Shown here: one piece after another, positions 32,692 to 41,552 of the stretch
Numbering within the stretch: the first letter of the stretch is position 1
How the letters are laid out: every line of letters starts with the position of its first letter
Assembly (NCBI GenBank): GCA_937995595.1
Contig: CALKJW010000032.1
Coordinates: 1-47,971 of the forward strand
Length of the DNA: 47,971 bases
Reading direction: 5' to 3'
DNA from: an uncultured Phycisphaerales bacterium
Lineage (GTDB): Bacteria > Planctomycetota > Phycisphaerae > Phycisphaerales > UBA1924
The notes under the pieces: generated by a model
The model's input: only the letters and a program-made list of their open reading frames with translations
Told to the model about the DNA's origin: nothing
The model's database searches: none
Made by a program: the position numbers and the translations under genes

Positions 32692-33644
32692 CCCCGGCCG
32701 ACGGCCATGTCCCGGTGCTGTTGAACGAGGTGCTCGACGCGCTCGATCCGAGCCCGGGCCAGACCGTGCTCGACTGCACCGCTGGCCTCGGCGGCCACGC
32801 GCGGGAGATGGCCCGGCGCATCGGTCCATCGGGCACGCTGGTGCTGATGGACCTCGACCCGTCGAACCTCGCACGCGCGGAGGCGAACGTCCGCGTCGGC
32901 GGCGAGCCGCCGCGGATCGTCGCGCTGCACGCCCCGTTCTCCGCCGCGCCGCGCCTGCTGGCCGAGCGAGGCATCGTCGCCGATTGCCTGCTGGCCGATC
33001 TGGGGTGGTCGTCGAACCAGATCGCCGACAGCGCGCGCGGGTTCAGTTTCCAGCGCACCGGCCCGCTGGACATGCGCCTCGACCCCTCCGCGCCGGTGAC
33101 CGCCGCGGAACTCGTCGCCACGCTGCCCGAGCGCGAACTGGCGCAGGTCATCCGCGACTACGGCGAGGAACCCGCGGCGGGCCGCATCGCCCGCGCCATC
33201 GTCCGCGCCCGCGCAGCGGGGCCGATCGCGACGACCGAGCAGCTCGCGCGCGTCATCCACGCGGTCCTGCCGCGGAGGCACGGGCCGGGCGGCGGCATCG
33301 ACCCGGCGACGCGGACCTTTCAGGCGCTGCGCATCGCCGTGAACGACGAGTTGGGCCACCTCGACGCGCTGCTCGCGGCGGTTCGCCGCGCGGCGGCGTC
33401 GGCGGCCGACACCTGGCTTCGCGCGGCGACCGCCGATCGCCACGGCGCGCGCGTCGCCATCATCGCGTTCCACTCGCTGGAGGACCGCCCGGTCAAGCGG
33501 GCGTTCGCCGCGCTCGTGGCCGACGCCTTGGCGACCAGCCGCACGCGCGGCGCGGTGCAGGCGAGCGAGGCGGAGGTGCAGTCCAACCCGCGGGCGCGCT
33601 CGGCGCGCCTGCGCGCGATCGAGTTCTCTCGCTCGGAGCGATAG
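32688..33644 (+). CDS. rsmH: 16S rRNA (cytosine-1402-N4) methyltransferase
   Basis: RsmH (MraW) methylates C1402 in the decoding centre of 16S rRNA. The 318-residue protein starts HVPVLLNEVLDAL, has the SAM loop LDCTAGLGGHAREM, then LLADLGWSSNQIADSARGFSF and GPLDMRLDPS. The C-terminal part includes TFQALRIAVNDELGHLDALL and FHSLEDRPVKRAF. These are the standard family motifs and the length is normal. As in most dcw clusters it precedes ftsL and ftsI, but mraZ is absent upstream and a LysM gene is interposed downstream. Its ATG overlaps the previous stop. Confidence 0.96.
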   Translation: MTPADGHVPVLLNEVLDALDPSPGQTVLDCTAGLGGHAREMARRIGPSGTLVLMDLDPSNLARAEANVRVGGEPPRIVALHAPFSAAPRLLAERGIVADCLLADLGWSSNQIADSARGFSFQRTGPLDMRLDPSAPVTAAELVATLPERELAQVIRDYGEEPAAGRIARAIVRARAAGPIATTEQLARVIHAVLPRRHGPGGGIDPATRTFQALRIAVNDELGHLDALLAAVRRAAASAADTWLRAATADRHGARVAIIAFHSLEDRPVKRAFAALVADALATSRTRGAVQASEAEVQSNPRARSARLRAIEFSRSER

Positions 33645-33770
33645 CCGTACGACCTCCGAACATGCCGCGCCCCGCGCCGGGGAAACGCCTCTTTGAAGCC
33701 GCGAAGCCGGAATGGCCGACAGTGTGGCCCAAAGTCTGCACGTTCAACCCGCGTAGCAAGGACGCTCGCC

Positions 33771-34763
33771 GTGACCAGGGAACACAAACTCGCCCTCCTT
33801 GTTGGCTTTTCGCTGGTCCTCATCGTGGGCGTGTTGATCAGCGACCATTTTTCACCGGCGCGCGTGCAGGAAGTCTCCGCGGGCGACATGTCCGCCGGCA
33901 CGCCGGTGAAGTTCGGCGGCTCGTCGGGCGGCCTGCAGGTCGCGGCCGAGCCGAAGTTCACGCCGCAACTGCCCAGCGCGCTCATCAGCGAGCCCACGAC
34001 GCCGCGCCTGCCCGAGCCGGTCGGCAGCCGCGCCGAGGAGTCTGTTGCAACCTCGGGCGGCGCAGGCGCGCAGCCGTTTGAAATGACCATGACCGGCAAC
34101 CGGTCCGGCGCAACGGCGCTCGGCGTACCCGAGCCGCTGCGCGGCGACTTCGAGCCCGCCACGGGGCAGTTCGGCGAACGACTGGCGCGCGGCGCCGAGG
34201 GCGCGGTCTCGCCGACTCCGAGCCCCGAGTCCGCGCTCAACCGATCGACGACCACCGTCGTTCCCCCTCCGGTCCCGCCCGCGGGTAAGCAGTTCTCGAC
34301 CGGCGCCGTGACCCGCCACACCGTGCGCGATGGCGACTCGGTCTTCCGCATCGCCGCCACGCACTACGGCGACGGCAACCTCTGGCCGCGCCTGCGCGAG
34401 TTCAACCGCGGCAAGATCGGCAGCGAGGGCGAGATCCGCGGGGGAGTGGTGCTTGAGTTGCCGCCCAAGGACGTGCTGTTGGGCACGGCGGTCATGCCGC
34501 CGCCGGGGTTCGTGCCCCAGCGCGGCCAGCCCGTTGCGCCGCCGGCCGCGCCGTCGAAGGCCGACTCGCCGCAGAAGCGCGGCGACGACGGCGCCGCGCC
34601 GCGGATCTACGTGGTCAAGAAGGGCGACGAACTGGGCACGGTGGCGAAGGAAACCCTCGGCTCGGCCCGTCGCTGGCCCGAGATCGCCGCGCTCAACCGC
34701 GACGTCCTGCCCGACCCCGACCAGTTGCAGGCTGGCATGAAGCTCCGCATCCCGGCGAGGTGA
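33771..34763 (+). CDS. Membrane-anchored protein with two LysM domains
   Basis: A 330-residue protein. I place the start at GTG 33771 (AAGGAC upstream), giving a short charged N terminus and one helix (LALLVGFSLVLIVGVLI), so most of the protein is periplasmic. A ~110-residue Pro/Ser-rich linker leads to LysM domain 1 (~182-232, HTVRDGDSVFRIAATHYGDG) and LysM domain 2 (~278-328, YVVKKGDELGTVAKETLGSA). LysM binds N-acetylglucosamine-containing glycans such as peptidoglycan. Its place between rsmH and the FtsL-like gene suggests a role in septal wall synthesis or division; that is inference. Confidence 0.88.
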   Translation: MTREHKLALLVGFSLVLIVGVLISDHFSPARVQEVSAGDMSAGTPVKFGGSSGGLQVAAEPKFTPQLPSALISEPTTPRLPEPVGSRAEESVATSGGAGAQPFEMTMTGNRSGATALGVPEPLRGDFEPATGQFGERLARGAEGAVSPTPSPESALNRSTTTVVPPPVPPAGKQFSTGAVTRHTVRDGDSVFRIAATHYGDGNLWPRLREFNRGKIGSEGEIRGGVVLELPPKDVLLGTAVMPPPGFVPQRGQPVAPPAAPSKADSPQKRGDDGAAPRIYVVKKGDELGTVAKETLGSARRWPEIAALNRDVLPDPDQLQAGMKLRIPAR

Positions 34764-34767
34764 ACGC

Positions 34768-35079
34768 GTGTTCGGGAAACTCGTGTTCCTGATCCTCGGC
34801 GTCGGCGTCGTCGCGGGCGTGCTGCTGGTCAACCGCCAGTTGCGCATCCAAGCCGCGCACGAACTGGCCGACGCCCAGCGCCGCGTCGCGCAGCACGACC
34901 GCGCGCTCTGGCGGCTCCGGGCCGAGATCGCGTCGCGCGTCACGCCGCAGCGCGTCGAGGTCGCCGCGTCGCGCCTCGGCCGGCTGGTGCCCATCACGCC
35001 CGAGCGATACCGGGAGTTCGTGCGGCGCGAGGCCGAGGAGGCCGCTCGCACCGCCGTCGCCGTCGATCACCGGCCCTGA
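34768..35079 (+). CDS. ftsL: FtsL-like division protein
   Basis: A 103-residue bitopic protein: a helix at the extreme N terminus (LVFLILGVGVVAGVLLV), then a coiled coil (LADAQRRVAQHDRALWRLRAEIA) and the segment RVEVAASRLGRLVPI, similar to the FtsL end. FtsL forms the FtsQLB complex that activates FtsW/FtsI. Sequence conservation of FtsL is low; the call rests on size, topology and position between rsmH and ftsI. The GTG start at 34768 is 4 bp after the LysM stop. Confidence 0.75.
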   Translation: MFGKLVFLILGVGVVAGVLLVNRQLRIQAAHELADAQRRVAQHDRALWRLRAEIASRVTPQRVEVAASRLGRLVPITPERYREFVRREAEEAARTAVAVDHRP

Positions 35080-35108
35080 CTCGCCCCCTGAAACCGAGGA
35101 CCGCGCAC

Positions 35109-37145
35109 GTGGACGAGACACGCCCGAATCTCGCGACGGACCAGCCCGCCCCGAGCGCCGAGCCCGCACGGGAGGACGGCGACGAAGCGCCCGCCGAACA
35201 CCCCGGCGTTCGCATCGACCGCGTCGCGACGCTGACGCTGCTGGCCGCCGGCGCGCTGCTGACGCTGATGTTTGCGCGCGTCGTGCAGTTGCAGACCGCG
35301 CCCGGCGCCCTGCTCGCTTCGCACGGCGGCGACCGGGTGACCGCGCGCACCGAACCCGGTGTCCGCGGCGACTTCCGCGATCGTCGCGGCCGCCCCATCG
35401 CCATGACTCGCTTCGCCTACCGCGTGTTCATCGACCCGGTCGATTTTCCATCGCCCATCGACGAGCACGTCGCGCAACTGGCCGACGCCATGGACGTGCC
35501 CTTCGACGAGATCATGCGCCGGCTCGCCCCGCGCATCGCCGAGAACGAGCGCCTCCGCGCCGCGGACGAGGACGACGACCCCTGGACCGAGGCCGACCGA
35601 CCGCTGCACCGCTACGTCGCGATCAACCACGGCCCCAACGGCGGCGTGATCGAGGACTGGCGCGTCGACATGGTCAGGGGGCTGAAGATCCGCGGCGTGC
35701 ACCTCGAGCTCCGGCCCGTGCGCGAAGGGCCCGCGTCAGACCTCGTCGCGGGGCTGGTCGGCAAGGTGGGGTACGAGCAGAAGGGCCTGATGGGTGTCGA
35801 GAAGGCGCTCGACGCAGCGGTCCAGCCCCGGCCCGGCAGGCTCGAGTACGTCCGCGACGCCAAGGGCCGGCCGCTGTGGGTCAACGCGGGCGGGTACACC
35901 GCGCCCGAGCGCGGCGAGGACGTGCGCCTGTCGATCGATCTGGAGATCCAGCGCATCGTGCTCGAGGAAGTCGAGCGCGGCGTTGAGAAGGCCGACGCCG
36001 CGGGAGGTCGCTGCGTGGTCATGGACCCGCGCACCGGCGAGGTGCTCGCGATCGTCGATGTGATCCGCGACGTGCCCGGCGCCGTGGCGTACCAGTGGGA
36101 CGTGCCGATCGGCCAGGAGCGCGGCGGGCGCCCTCGCTACATCACCATCAACGCCGACAAGGCGCGCGGCAGCGAGGCGGCTCTGTCGCGCAACCGCTGC
36201 GTCGAGGACGTCTACGAGCCGGGATCCACCTTCAAGCCCTTCATGTGGGCCGCGGCGACCGAGCTCGGCTTCGCCCGCCCGACCGACGTGATCGACACCG
36301 AGAACGGCACGTGGCGCACGCCGTACGGGCGCACCATCAGCGACGTGACCAAGCGCGGGACCATGACCTGGCGCGACGTGCTGGTCAACTCGTCGAACAT
36401 CGGCATGGCCAAGGTCACGTCGGGGATGAGTTTCGACCAGATGCGCGACGCGGTGCTGAAGTTCGGCTTCGGCCGTCGCACCGACATCGGCCTGCCCGGT
36501 GAGGCCTTCGGCCTGGTGACCAGCCGCAGGAACTGGTCCAAGTACAGCCAGACCTCGGTGGCGATGGGCCACGAGGTGGCGGTGACGCCGGTGCAGATGG
36601 CGCGGGCCTTCTGCGCCTTTGCGCGCAACGGCGAACTGGCGGGCACCCTGCCCCCGGCGACGCTCCGCGCCGTGCCGGCCGACTCGGGTTTCGGCGGCGC
36701 GGCCCCGGGCCCGCGCGTGCTGCCGCCGGAGGTCGCGATGCTCACCCGCGACGCGATGCGCGGCGTGACGAACAACCTCGACCAGCGCATGACGCGGAAC
36801 GACCCCGACGCCGCGGCCCTGCGGTACGAGGCGTTCGGCAAGTCCGGCACCGCCGAGATCCCCCTGGGCCCGCCGCCCAAGGGCAAGCGCCGCCCGCGCG
36901 GGTCCGACGGGTACTTCCAGGGCCAGTACAACTCCTCGTTCATCGCCGGCGCGCCGTTCGAAGACCCCCGGGTGGTCGTCGTGGTCGTCATCGACGACCC
37001 CGGCCCGGCGCTGGTCGCCGGCCGCCGGCACTACGGCGCGGCCACCGCGGGCCCCGTCGCCCGCCGGATCATCGAGCGTTCGCTGGCCTACCTCGGCGTG
37101 CCGACGGCGACGCCGGAGGAATCCCTCGCCGCGGGCGCCAGGTAG
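35109..37145 (+). CDS. ftsI: Penicillin-binding protein 2/FtsI-type transpeptidase
   Basis: FtsI crosslinks septal peptidoglycan. The 678-residue protein starts at GTG 35109 with a ~38-residue cytoplasmic leader and one helix (VATLTLLAAGALLTLMFARVV). The dimerisation domain follows (RGDFRDRRGRPIAMT ... YEQKGLMGVEKALD). The transpeptidase domain has S373-TFK (catalytic Ser and Lys), S428-SN and K578-SGT. There is no PASTA domain. The presence of this gene supports a peptidoglycan wall in this organism. murE does not follow; instead an unrelated OPT transporter begins 111 bp downstream. Confidence 0.95.
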   Translation: MDETRPNLATDQPAPSAEPAREDGDEAPAEHPGVRIDRVATLTLLAAGALLTLMFARVVQLQTAPGALLASHGGDRVTARTEPGVRGDFRDRRGRPIAMTRFAYRVFIDPVDFPSPIDEHVAQLADAMDVPFDEIMRRLAPRIAENERLRAADEDDDPWTEADRPLHRYVAINHGPNGGVIEDWRVDMVRGLKIRGVHLELRPVREGPASDLVAGLVGKVGYEQKGLMGVEKALDAAVQPRPGRLEYVRDAKGRPLWVNAGGYTAPERGEDVRLSIDLEIQRIVLEEVERGVEKADAAGGRCVVMDPRTGEVLAIVDVIRDVPGAVAYQWDVPIGQERGGRPRYITINADKARGSEAALSRNRCVEDVYEPGSTFKPFMWAAATELGFARPTDVIDTENGTWRTPYGRTISDVTKRGTMTWRDVLVNSSNIGMAKVTSGMSFDQMRDAVLKFGFGRRTDIGLPGEAFGLVTSRRNWSKYSQTSVAMGHEVAVTPVQMARAFCAFARNGELAGTLPPATLRAVPADSGFGGAAPGPRVLPPEVAMLTRDAMRGVTNNLDQRMTRNDPDAAALRYEAFGKSGTAEIPLGPPPKGKRRPRGSDGYFQGQYNSSFIAGAPFEDPRVVVVVVIDDPGPALVAGRRHYGAATAGPVARRIIERSLAYLGVPTATPEESLAAGAR

Positions 37146-37256
37146 CGGCCGAGTTTCCCACACCCGGCGCGGGCGCACCAGAGCCTTGCGCCGGGTTACC
37201 ATCCCCGCCCGCGGGAGGCCGAGGGAGAGGGACCCGCACGCGCGACGATCACCCCC

Positions 37257-39344
37257 ATGGCCATCAAGCAACTCTCCGAAGAACAGGTACGAACCTGGAC
37301 TCTTGAACAGAAGGACCGCTGGTGGCTGGAGAACGTCTTCCGCGGCGACATGCCGCAGTTGACGCTCCGCTCGGCCCTGACCGGGTTCATCATCGGCGGC
37401 CTGCTGAGCGCGACGAACCTCTACATCGGCGCCAAGACGGGCTGGTCGCTGGGCGTGGGCATCACGTCCGTGATCGTCGCCTTCGCCATGTACAAGGCGC
37501 TGGCGAAGATCGGCATGCGCGAGTTCACGATCCTCGAAAACAACTGCATGCAGTCGATCGCGACCGCCGCGGGCTACATGACCGCCCCGCTGATCAGTTC
37601 GCTCACGGCGTACATGCTTGTGCACCCGGAGCGCGGGCTCCTTCCGTGGCACACGATGATGGTCTGGAATATCGTGCTGTCGATCCTCGGCGTGCTCTTC
37701 GCCTTCCCGCTCAAGAGGCGGTTCATCAACGACGAGCAGCATCCCTTCCCCGAGGGCCGCGCCTGCGGCGTCGTGCTCGACACCCTGCACAACAGCGAGG
37801 GCGGCGCGGCGATGGTCAAGGCCAAGGTGCTGGCTGTGGCCGGCCTGCTCGCGGCGCTGGTCAAGTTCCTGCAGGCCGAGGCGATCCAGGAGTTCCTGCA
37901 ACTCCGCGTGCTCAAGTACGTCGGCCTGCACCGCGCGGCGCACAGGGAGATCGACGCCTACAAGGCCGCGCTGGCGTCGCTGCCCGACAAGACCACCGAG
38001 GTCGCGGTCAACACCGCCATGCAGATCAAGGCGCTGTACGGCGACCTGCAGGAGAAGGTGATCCACCTGCCCGAGCACCTGGAGAACCTGCTGGTGTGGG
38101 CCAAGGTGCCGGTGCCCAAACTGTTCAACATCGACGTGCGTTCGCTGACGATCGTCCCGGTGATGGACATCGCGCTGATCGCCGCGGGCGGGCTGATGGG
38201 CATCCGCGCGGGCGTCTCGCTCCTGCTGGGCGGGATCGTCAACTTCGTGATCCTCGTGCCGTGGATGGCCCACATCGGCGAGATCAAGCCCCGCTCCGGC
38301 GTCGTCGCCGAGGGCACCGCCGAGTTCACCTTCGGCGGCATCACGATCTGGTCGCTCTGGCCGGGCGTGGCGTGCATGGTCATCGCCTCGTTCGTCGCCT
38401 TCTTCGCCAAGCCGCAACTGCTGATCAGCAGTTTCAAGGGCATGTTCGGCCGCAAGACCGACAACGACGTGCTCCGGCACATCGAGTTCCCGCTGTGGGT
38501 GTCGGCGGTCGGCATCCCGGTCTTTGCCGTTCTGGCCGCGCTGCTCGCCAACATCTACTTCGAGGTCAACTTCTGGACCTGCATGCTCGGCCTGCCGCTG
38601 GCGTTCGTGCTGAGCATGGTCGCGGCCAACTCCACCGCCCTGACCGGCACCACACCCGTCGGCGCGACGAGCAAGATCACGCAGTTGTTCTACGGCGTGG
38701 TCGAGCCGGGCAAGACGGGCGTCAACCTCGCCACCGCGGGCATGACCGCCGAGATCGTCTCCAACTCCAGCAACCTGCTCATGGACATCAAGCCCGGCTA
38801 CATGCTCGGCGCCAAGCCGCGTCAGCAGGCCATCGGGCACGTCATCGGCATCTTCTCGGGCGCGATCGCCTCGGTGCCGCTGTTCTTCGTGCTCTTCACG
38901 CGGAACGTCAGGCCCGACCAGCCCGAGTCCATCGCCACGATCCAGAGCGAGAACTTCCCCATGCCGTCGGTCACGGTGTGGAAGGCCGTGGCCGAGGTGC
39001 TGACGCAGGGACTCTCGACGCTTCCGGTTAGCGTGCTGTGGGCCGTCGGCGTGTTCTCGCTGCTGGGCCTGTTCCTCGAGGTCTCCCGCATCGCCACGCG
39101 CAACCGGTTCCCGATCTCCGCCGTCGCCTTCGGCCTGGCGTTCGTCATCCCGTTCTACTACGTGTTCGCCATGTTCCTGGGCGCGTTCCTGTTCTGGCTC
39201 GCGGGCGTCGGACGCGTGAAGGAGGACGACCCGCGGCCGAAGAACGTGTTCGTCGAGCACCACGAGCCGATCTGCGCCGGCGTCATCGCGGGCGCGGCGA
39301 TCATGGGCATCTTCGACGCCGTGATCGCCGGCTTCGTGCTGTGA
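37257..39344 (+). CDS. OPT-family oligopeptide transporter
   Basis: OPT proteins import small peptides or metal chelates, driven by protons. The 695-residue protein begins after GGGAGG and has about 14-16 hydrophobic helices. Characteristic family segments are LRSALTGFIIGGLLSATNLYIG and FTILENNCMQSIATAAGYM (near residues 93-110), HPFPEGRACG, TGTTPVGATSKITQLFYG and AEIVSNSSNLLMDIKPGYMLG. The GAK-like loop region between helices 5 and 6 has a ~70-residue charged insert (HREIDAYKAALASLPDK). Substrate unknown. It converges with the phosphatase gene, one base between stops. Confidence 0.93.
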   Translation: MAIKQLSEEQVRTWTLEQKDRWWLENVFRGDMPQLTLRSALTGFIIGGLLSATNLYIGAKTGWSLGVGITSVIVAFAMYKALAKIGMREFTILENNCMQSIATAAGYMTAPLISSLTAYMLVHPERGLLPWHTMMVWNIVLSILGVLFAFPLKRRFINDEQHPFPEGRACGVVLDTLHNSEGGAAMVKAKVLAVAGLLAALVKFLQAEAIQEFLQLRVLKYVGLHRAAHREIDAYKAALASLPDKTTEVAVNTAMQIKALYGDLQEKVIHLPEHLENLLVWAKVPVPKLFNIDVRSLTIVPVMDIALIAAGGLMGIRAGVSLLLGGIVNFVILVPWMAHIGEIKPRSGVVAEGTAEFTFGGITIWSLWPGVACMVIASFVAFFAKPQLLISSFKGMFGRKTDNDVLRHIEFPLWVSAVGIPVFAVLAALLANIYFEVNFWTCMLGLPLAFVLSMVAANSTALTGTTPVGATSKITQLFYGVVEPGKTGVNLATAGMTAEIVSNSSNLLMDIKPGYMLGAKPRQQAIGHVIGIFSGAIASVPLFFVLFTRNVRPDQPESIATIQSENFPMPSVTVWKAVAEVLTQGLSTLPVSVLWAVGVFSLLGLFLEVSRIATRNRFPISAVAFGLAFVIPFYYVFAMFLGAFLFWLAGVGRVKEDDPRPKNVFVEHHEPICAGVIAGAAIMGIFDAVIAGFVL

Positions 39345-39345
39345 G

Positions 39346-40803
39346 TCACGGCGCACGGCACGCCGCGGCGTGCGCGGGCTCGCTCCGGCTCCGCGTGTCC
39401 GCGCCCACGGCGCGGTGCACCTCCACCACCAGCACGTCGTCCTCGGGCGGGCCGGCGCGGTGACGCGAGACCGTCTGGAGGATCGCGCGGATGCAGTCCC
39501 GCTCGCGCGCAGACTCCAGGCTCGCCAGCAGCCGCTGCACGCCCCCGATGCCGAAGTGCCGCCCGAGGCCGTTCCGCGCTTCCAGCGCGCCGTCGGTGAA
39601 GGCCACCAGCGTGTCGCCGGGGCCGAATCGGTGCGAGTGCACGTCGGTCTCGAAGTCGCCCGCCGCGGCGGCGCCCAGCACCAGCGCGGTCGAGTCGAGT
39701 TGCTCCAGGCGGCCGTCGACGGTGCGCACGAAGGCGGGCGGGTGCCCGCCGCTGGCGTACTCCAGCACGTCGCGGTTGGGGTCGATGCGGCAGCACAGCG
39801 CGGTGACGTAGACCGAGTGCGCGGCGAGCGTCAGGTGCACGTAGCGGTTGAGCGCGCCGAGAATCTCGCCCGGACCCGCGCCGGGGTGCTCGGCGTACAG
39901 CCGCTCCAGTTCGCCGTGCAGGCGGTTGACCGTCAGCGCGGCGGCGATGCCGTGCCCGGTGACGTCGAACACCAGCAGGTTGAGCGCGGGCCGCTCGCCG
40001 TGCGCGCTGGGCGAGAACCGCGCAAACAGGAAGTCGCCCCCGATGTGCCGCATCGGCTCGTAGACGTAGCGCATCCGCAGCTGCCCGTCCTCGACCATCG
40101 GCGGGAAGAGCGACTCGTGGATCCGCCGCGCGTCGACCAGTTCGCGGCGCATCTCGACGTACCGCCCCCGCAGCGCGGCGTTGGCGACCCGCTCGCGGAA
40201 CCGGCTGAACCGCCACCAGCACACCGCCGCCCCCGGCACGCCGATCGCCGGCGAGGCCACGATGATGCCGACCGCGACCCACGGCGCGTGCCACGCGCTG
40301 TAGACGGTGACCGCGGCGTTCAGCGCCAGCAGCGGCACCAGCGGCCGCACGCACTCGCGCCACGTCCACGGCAGGAACAGGCACGCGAACACGTGCGCGT
40401 AGAAGATGCCCAACGCGCCCACCGCGCCCGTCAGCGCCTGCTCGGCGCGGCCCTCGCCGCGGAAAGCGAGCATCGCCCCGACAATCGTGATCACGCCGCT
40501 GGCGACGATGAGCCAGTAGGCCATGCGGAGGATGTCCCGCTTCCGCGGCCTGCCCCGCAGCGCGACCCAGAACGCCGCGCCGTACATCGCCACCGCCGGC
40601 ACGCCCAGCAGCACGTCGCGCACGGGGAACGCCGACCCGCCCACCCCGACCGCCGCGCGCAGCGCGACCACCGCCACCAGCCGCACCGCCAGCACCGCCG
40701 CGACCACGCCCGCGTACCACAGAAACCGCGACCGCAGCCAGCGCTCGTGCTCGGCCTCGAGTTCGTGCCGGAAGTCGGCGGTGTAGTGGACGGCGGAGGT
40801 CAT
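39346..40803 (-). CDS. Membrane SpoIIE-type PP2C phosphatase
   Basis: A 485-residue protein with six or seven N-terminal transmembrane helices, a linker coiled coil (VEMRRELVDARRIHESLFPP) and a PP2C/SpoIIE Ser/Thr phosphatase domain (~245-465). The metal-binding motifs are HIGGDFLFARF, VFDVTGHGIAAAL, FTDGALEARN and DDVLVVEV. Phosphatases of this type (RsbU/RsbP-like) usually dephosphorylate anti-sigma-factor antagonists in partner-switching stress pathways. The membrane part may sense a signal. No such partner is in the window. It follows the cobalamin adenosyltransferase by 39 bp and may share its transcript. Confidence 0.92.
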   Translation of the reverse strand: MTSAVHYTADFRHELEAEHERWLRSRFLWYAGVVAAVLAVRLVAVVALRAAVGVGGSAFPVRDVLLGVPAVAMYGAAFWVALRGRPRKRDILRMAYWLIVASGVITIVGAMLAFRGEGRAEQALTGAVGALGIFYAHVFACLFLPWTWRECVRPLVPLLALNAAVTVYSAWHAPWVAVGIIVASPAIGVPGAAVCWWRFSRFRERVANAALRGRYVEMRRELVDARRIHESLFPPMVEDGQLRMRYVYEPMRHIGGDFLFARFSPSAHGERPALNLLVFDVTGHGIAAALTVNRLHGELERLYAEHPGAGPGEILGALNRYVHLTLAAHSVYVTALCCRIDPNRDVLEYASGGHPPAFVRTVDGRLEQLDSTALVLGAAAAGDFETDVHSHRFGPGDTLVAFTDGALEARNGLGRHFGIGGVQRLLASLESARERDCIRAILQTVSRHRAGPPEDDVLVVEVHRAVGADTRSRSEPAHAAACRAP

Positions 40804-40842
40804 GTCTGGCCCGACCCGGGGCGGGCGGTCCCGTTCACCCGC

Positions 40843-41448
40843 TCAAACGCTCGGGCGGCTGGCGCCCGGCACCCATTTCACGTCGCGCGACCCGTCGTCG
40901 TTGGCGACACGCGACAGCACGAACAGAAGGTCGCTGAGCCTGTTCAGGTACCGCACGGTCTCCGGGTTCACCGCCGCGCCGTGCTCGGCGTGCGCCGTGA
41001 CGGCCCGGCGTTCGGCGCGCCGCGTCACCGTCCGCGCCACGTGCAGCGCGGCGGCCAGCGGCGTCCCGCCCGGCAGCACGAAACTGTCGAGCGGCGCGAG
41101 CCGGTCGTTGAACCGGTCGATGGCGCGCTCCAGCCTCTCGGTCTGCGGCGGCAGGATGCGCAGCCGCGCGCCGGTCTGCTCCGCCGCCTCCACCGGGCAG
41201 CACAGGTCCGCACCGACGTCGAACAGGTCGTTCTGGATCGTCCGCAGCAGCGCCGCGATCTCACCCGCCTGCGCCACCTGCGGCGACCGCTCGGCCTCGA
41301 CGACGCACACGCCGATCGCGGCGTTGGCCTCGTCCACGGTGCCGTAGGCCTCGACGCGCGAGTCGGTCTTGGCCACGCGCGAGCCGTCGCCCAGTCCGGT
41401 CGAGCCGTCGTCGCCGGTCCTGGTGTAGATCTTGGTGAGCCGGACCAT
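40843..41448 (-). CDS. pduO: Cob(I)alamin adenosyltransferase (PduO type)
   Basis: This enzyme adds the adenosyl group of ATP to cob(I)alamin to make adenosylcobalamin. The 201-residue protein has the N-terminal ATP-binding motif KIYTRTGDDGSTGLGDGSRV, the helix VEAYGTVDEANAAIG and, in the C-terminal helical bundle, ARTVTRRAER and YLNRLSDLLFVLSR. These match the PduO/MMAB family. No cobalamin riboswitch is seen in the 104-bp upstream region. TAGACT ends 6 nt before the ATG, so the mRNA may be leaderless. Confidence 0.95.
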   Translation of the reverse strand: MVRLTKIYTRTGDDGSTGLGDGSRVAKTDSRVEAYGTVDEANAAIGVCVVEAERSPQVAQAGEIAALLRTIQNDLFDVGADLCCPVEAAEQTGARLRILPPQTERLERAIDRFNDRLAPLDSFVLPGGTPLAAALHVARTVTRRAERRAVTAHAEHGAAVNPETVRYLNRLSDLLFVLSRVANDDGSRDVKWVPGASRPSV

Positions 41449-41454
41449 GGCCAG

Positions 41455-41460
41455 AGTCTA
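41455..41460 (-). promoter_or_regulatory. -10 element TAGACT 6 nt before the adenosyltransferase start
   Basis: On the minus strand TAGACT is followed by 6 nt and the ATG at 41448, placing the expected transcript start at the A of the start codon. The -35 (GCACCG at 17 bp) is poor. Confidence 0.4.
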
Positions 41461-41552
41461 CCGCGCCCGCCCCGGCACGGTGCGCGACGCATCCGTGCCG
41501 ATCGCGTAACCGAACACCGACCAAAGATGTACAACCCGCCAAGGAGCACACG

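Noticed and set aside
35736-39356. A 1206-codon open frame on the minus strand over ftsI and the OPT gene
   Set aside because: It is an antisense shadow caused by high GC at third codon positions; its translation is His/Arg/Asp-rich with no domain, while the plus strand has two clear families.
41449-41552. Cobalamin riboswitch before the adenosyltransferase
   Set aside because: Only 104 bp are available between the divergent genes, no B12-box-like sequence is seen, and the -10 sits directly before the start codon.
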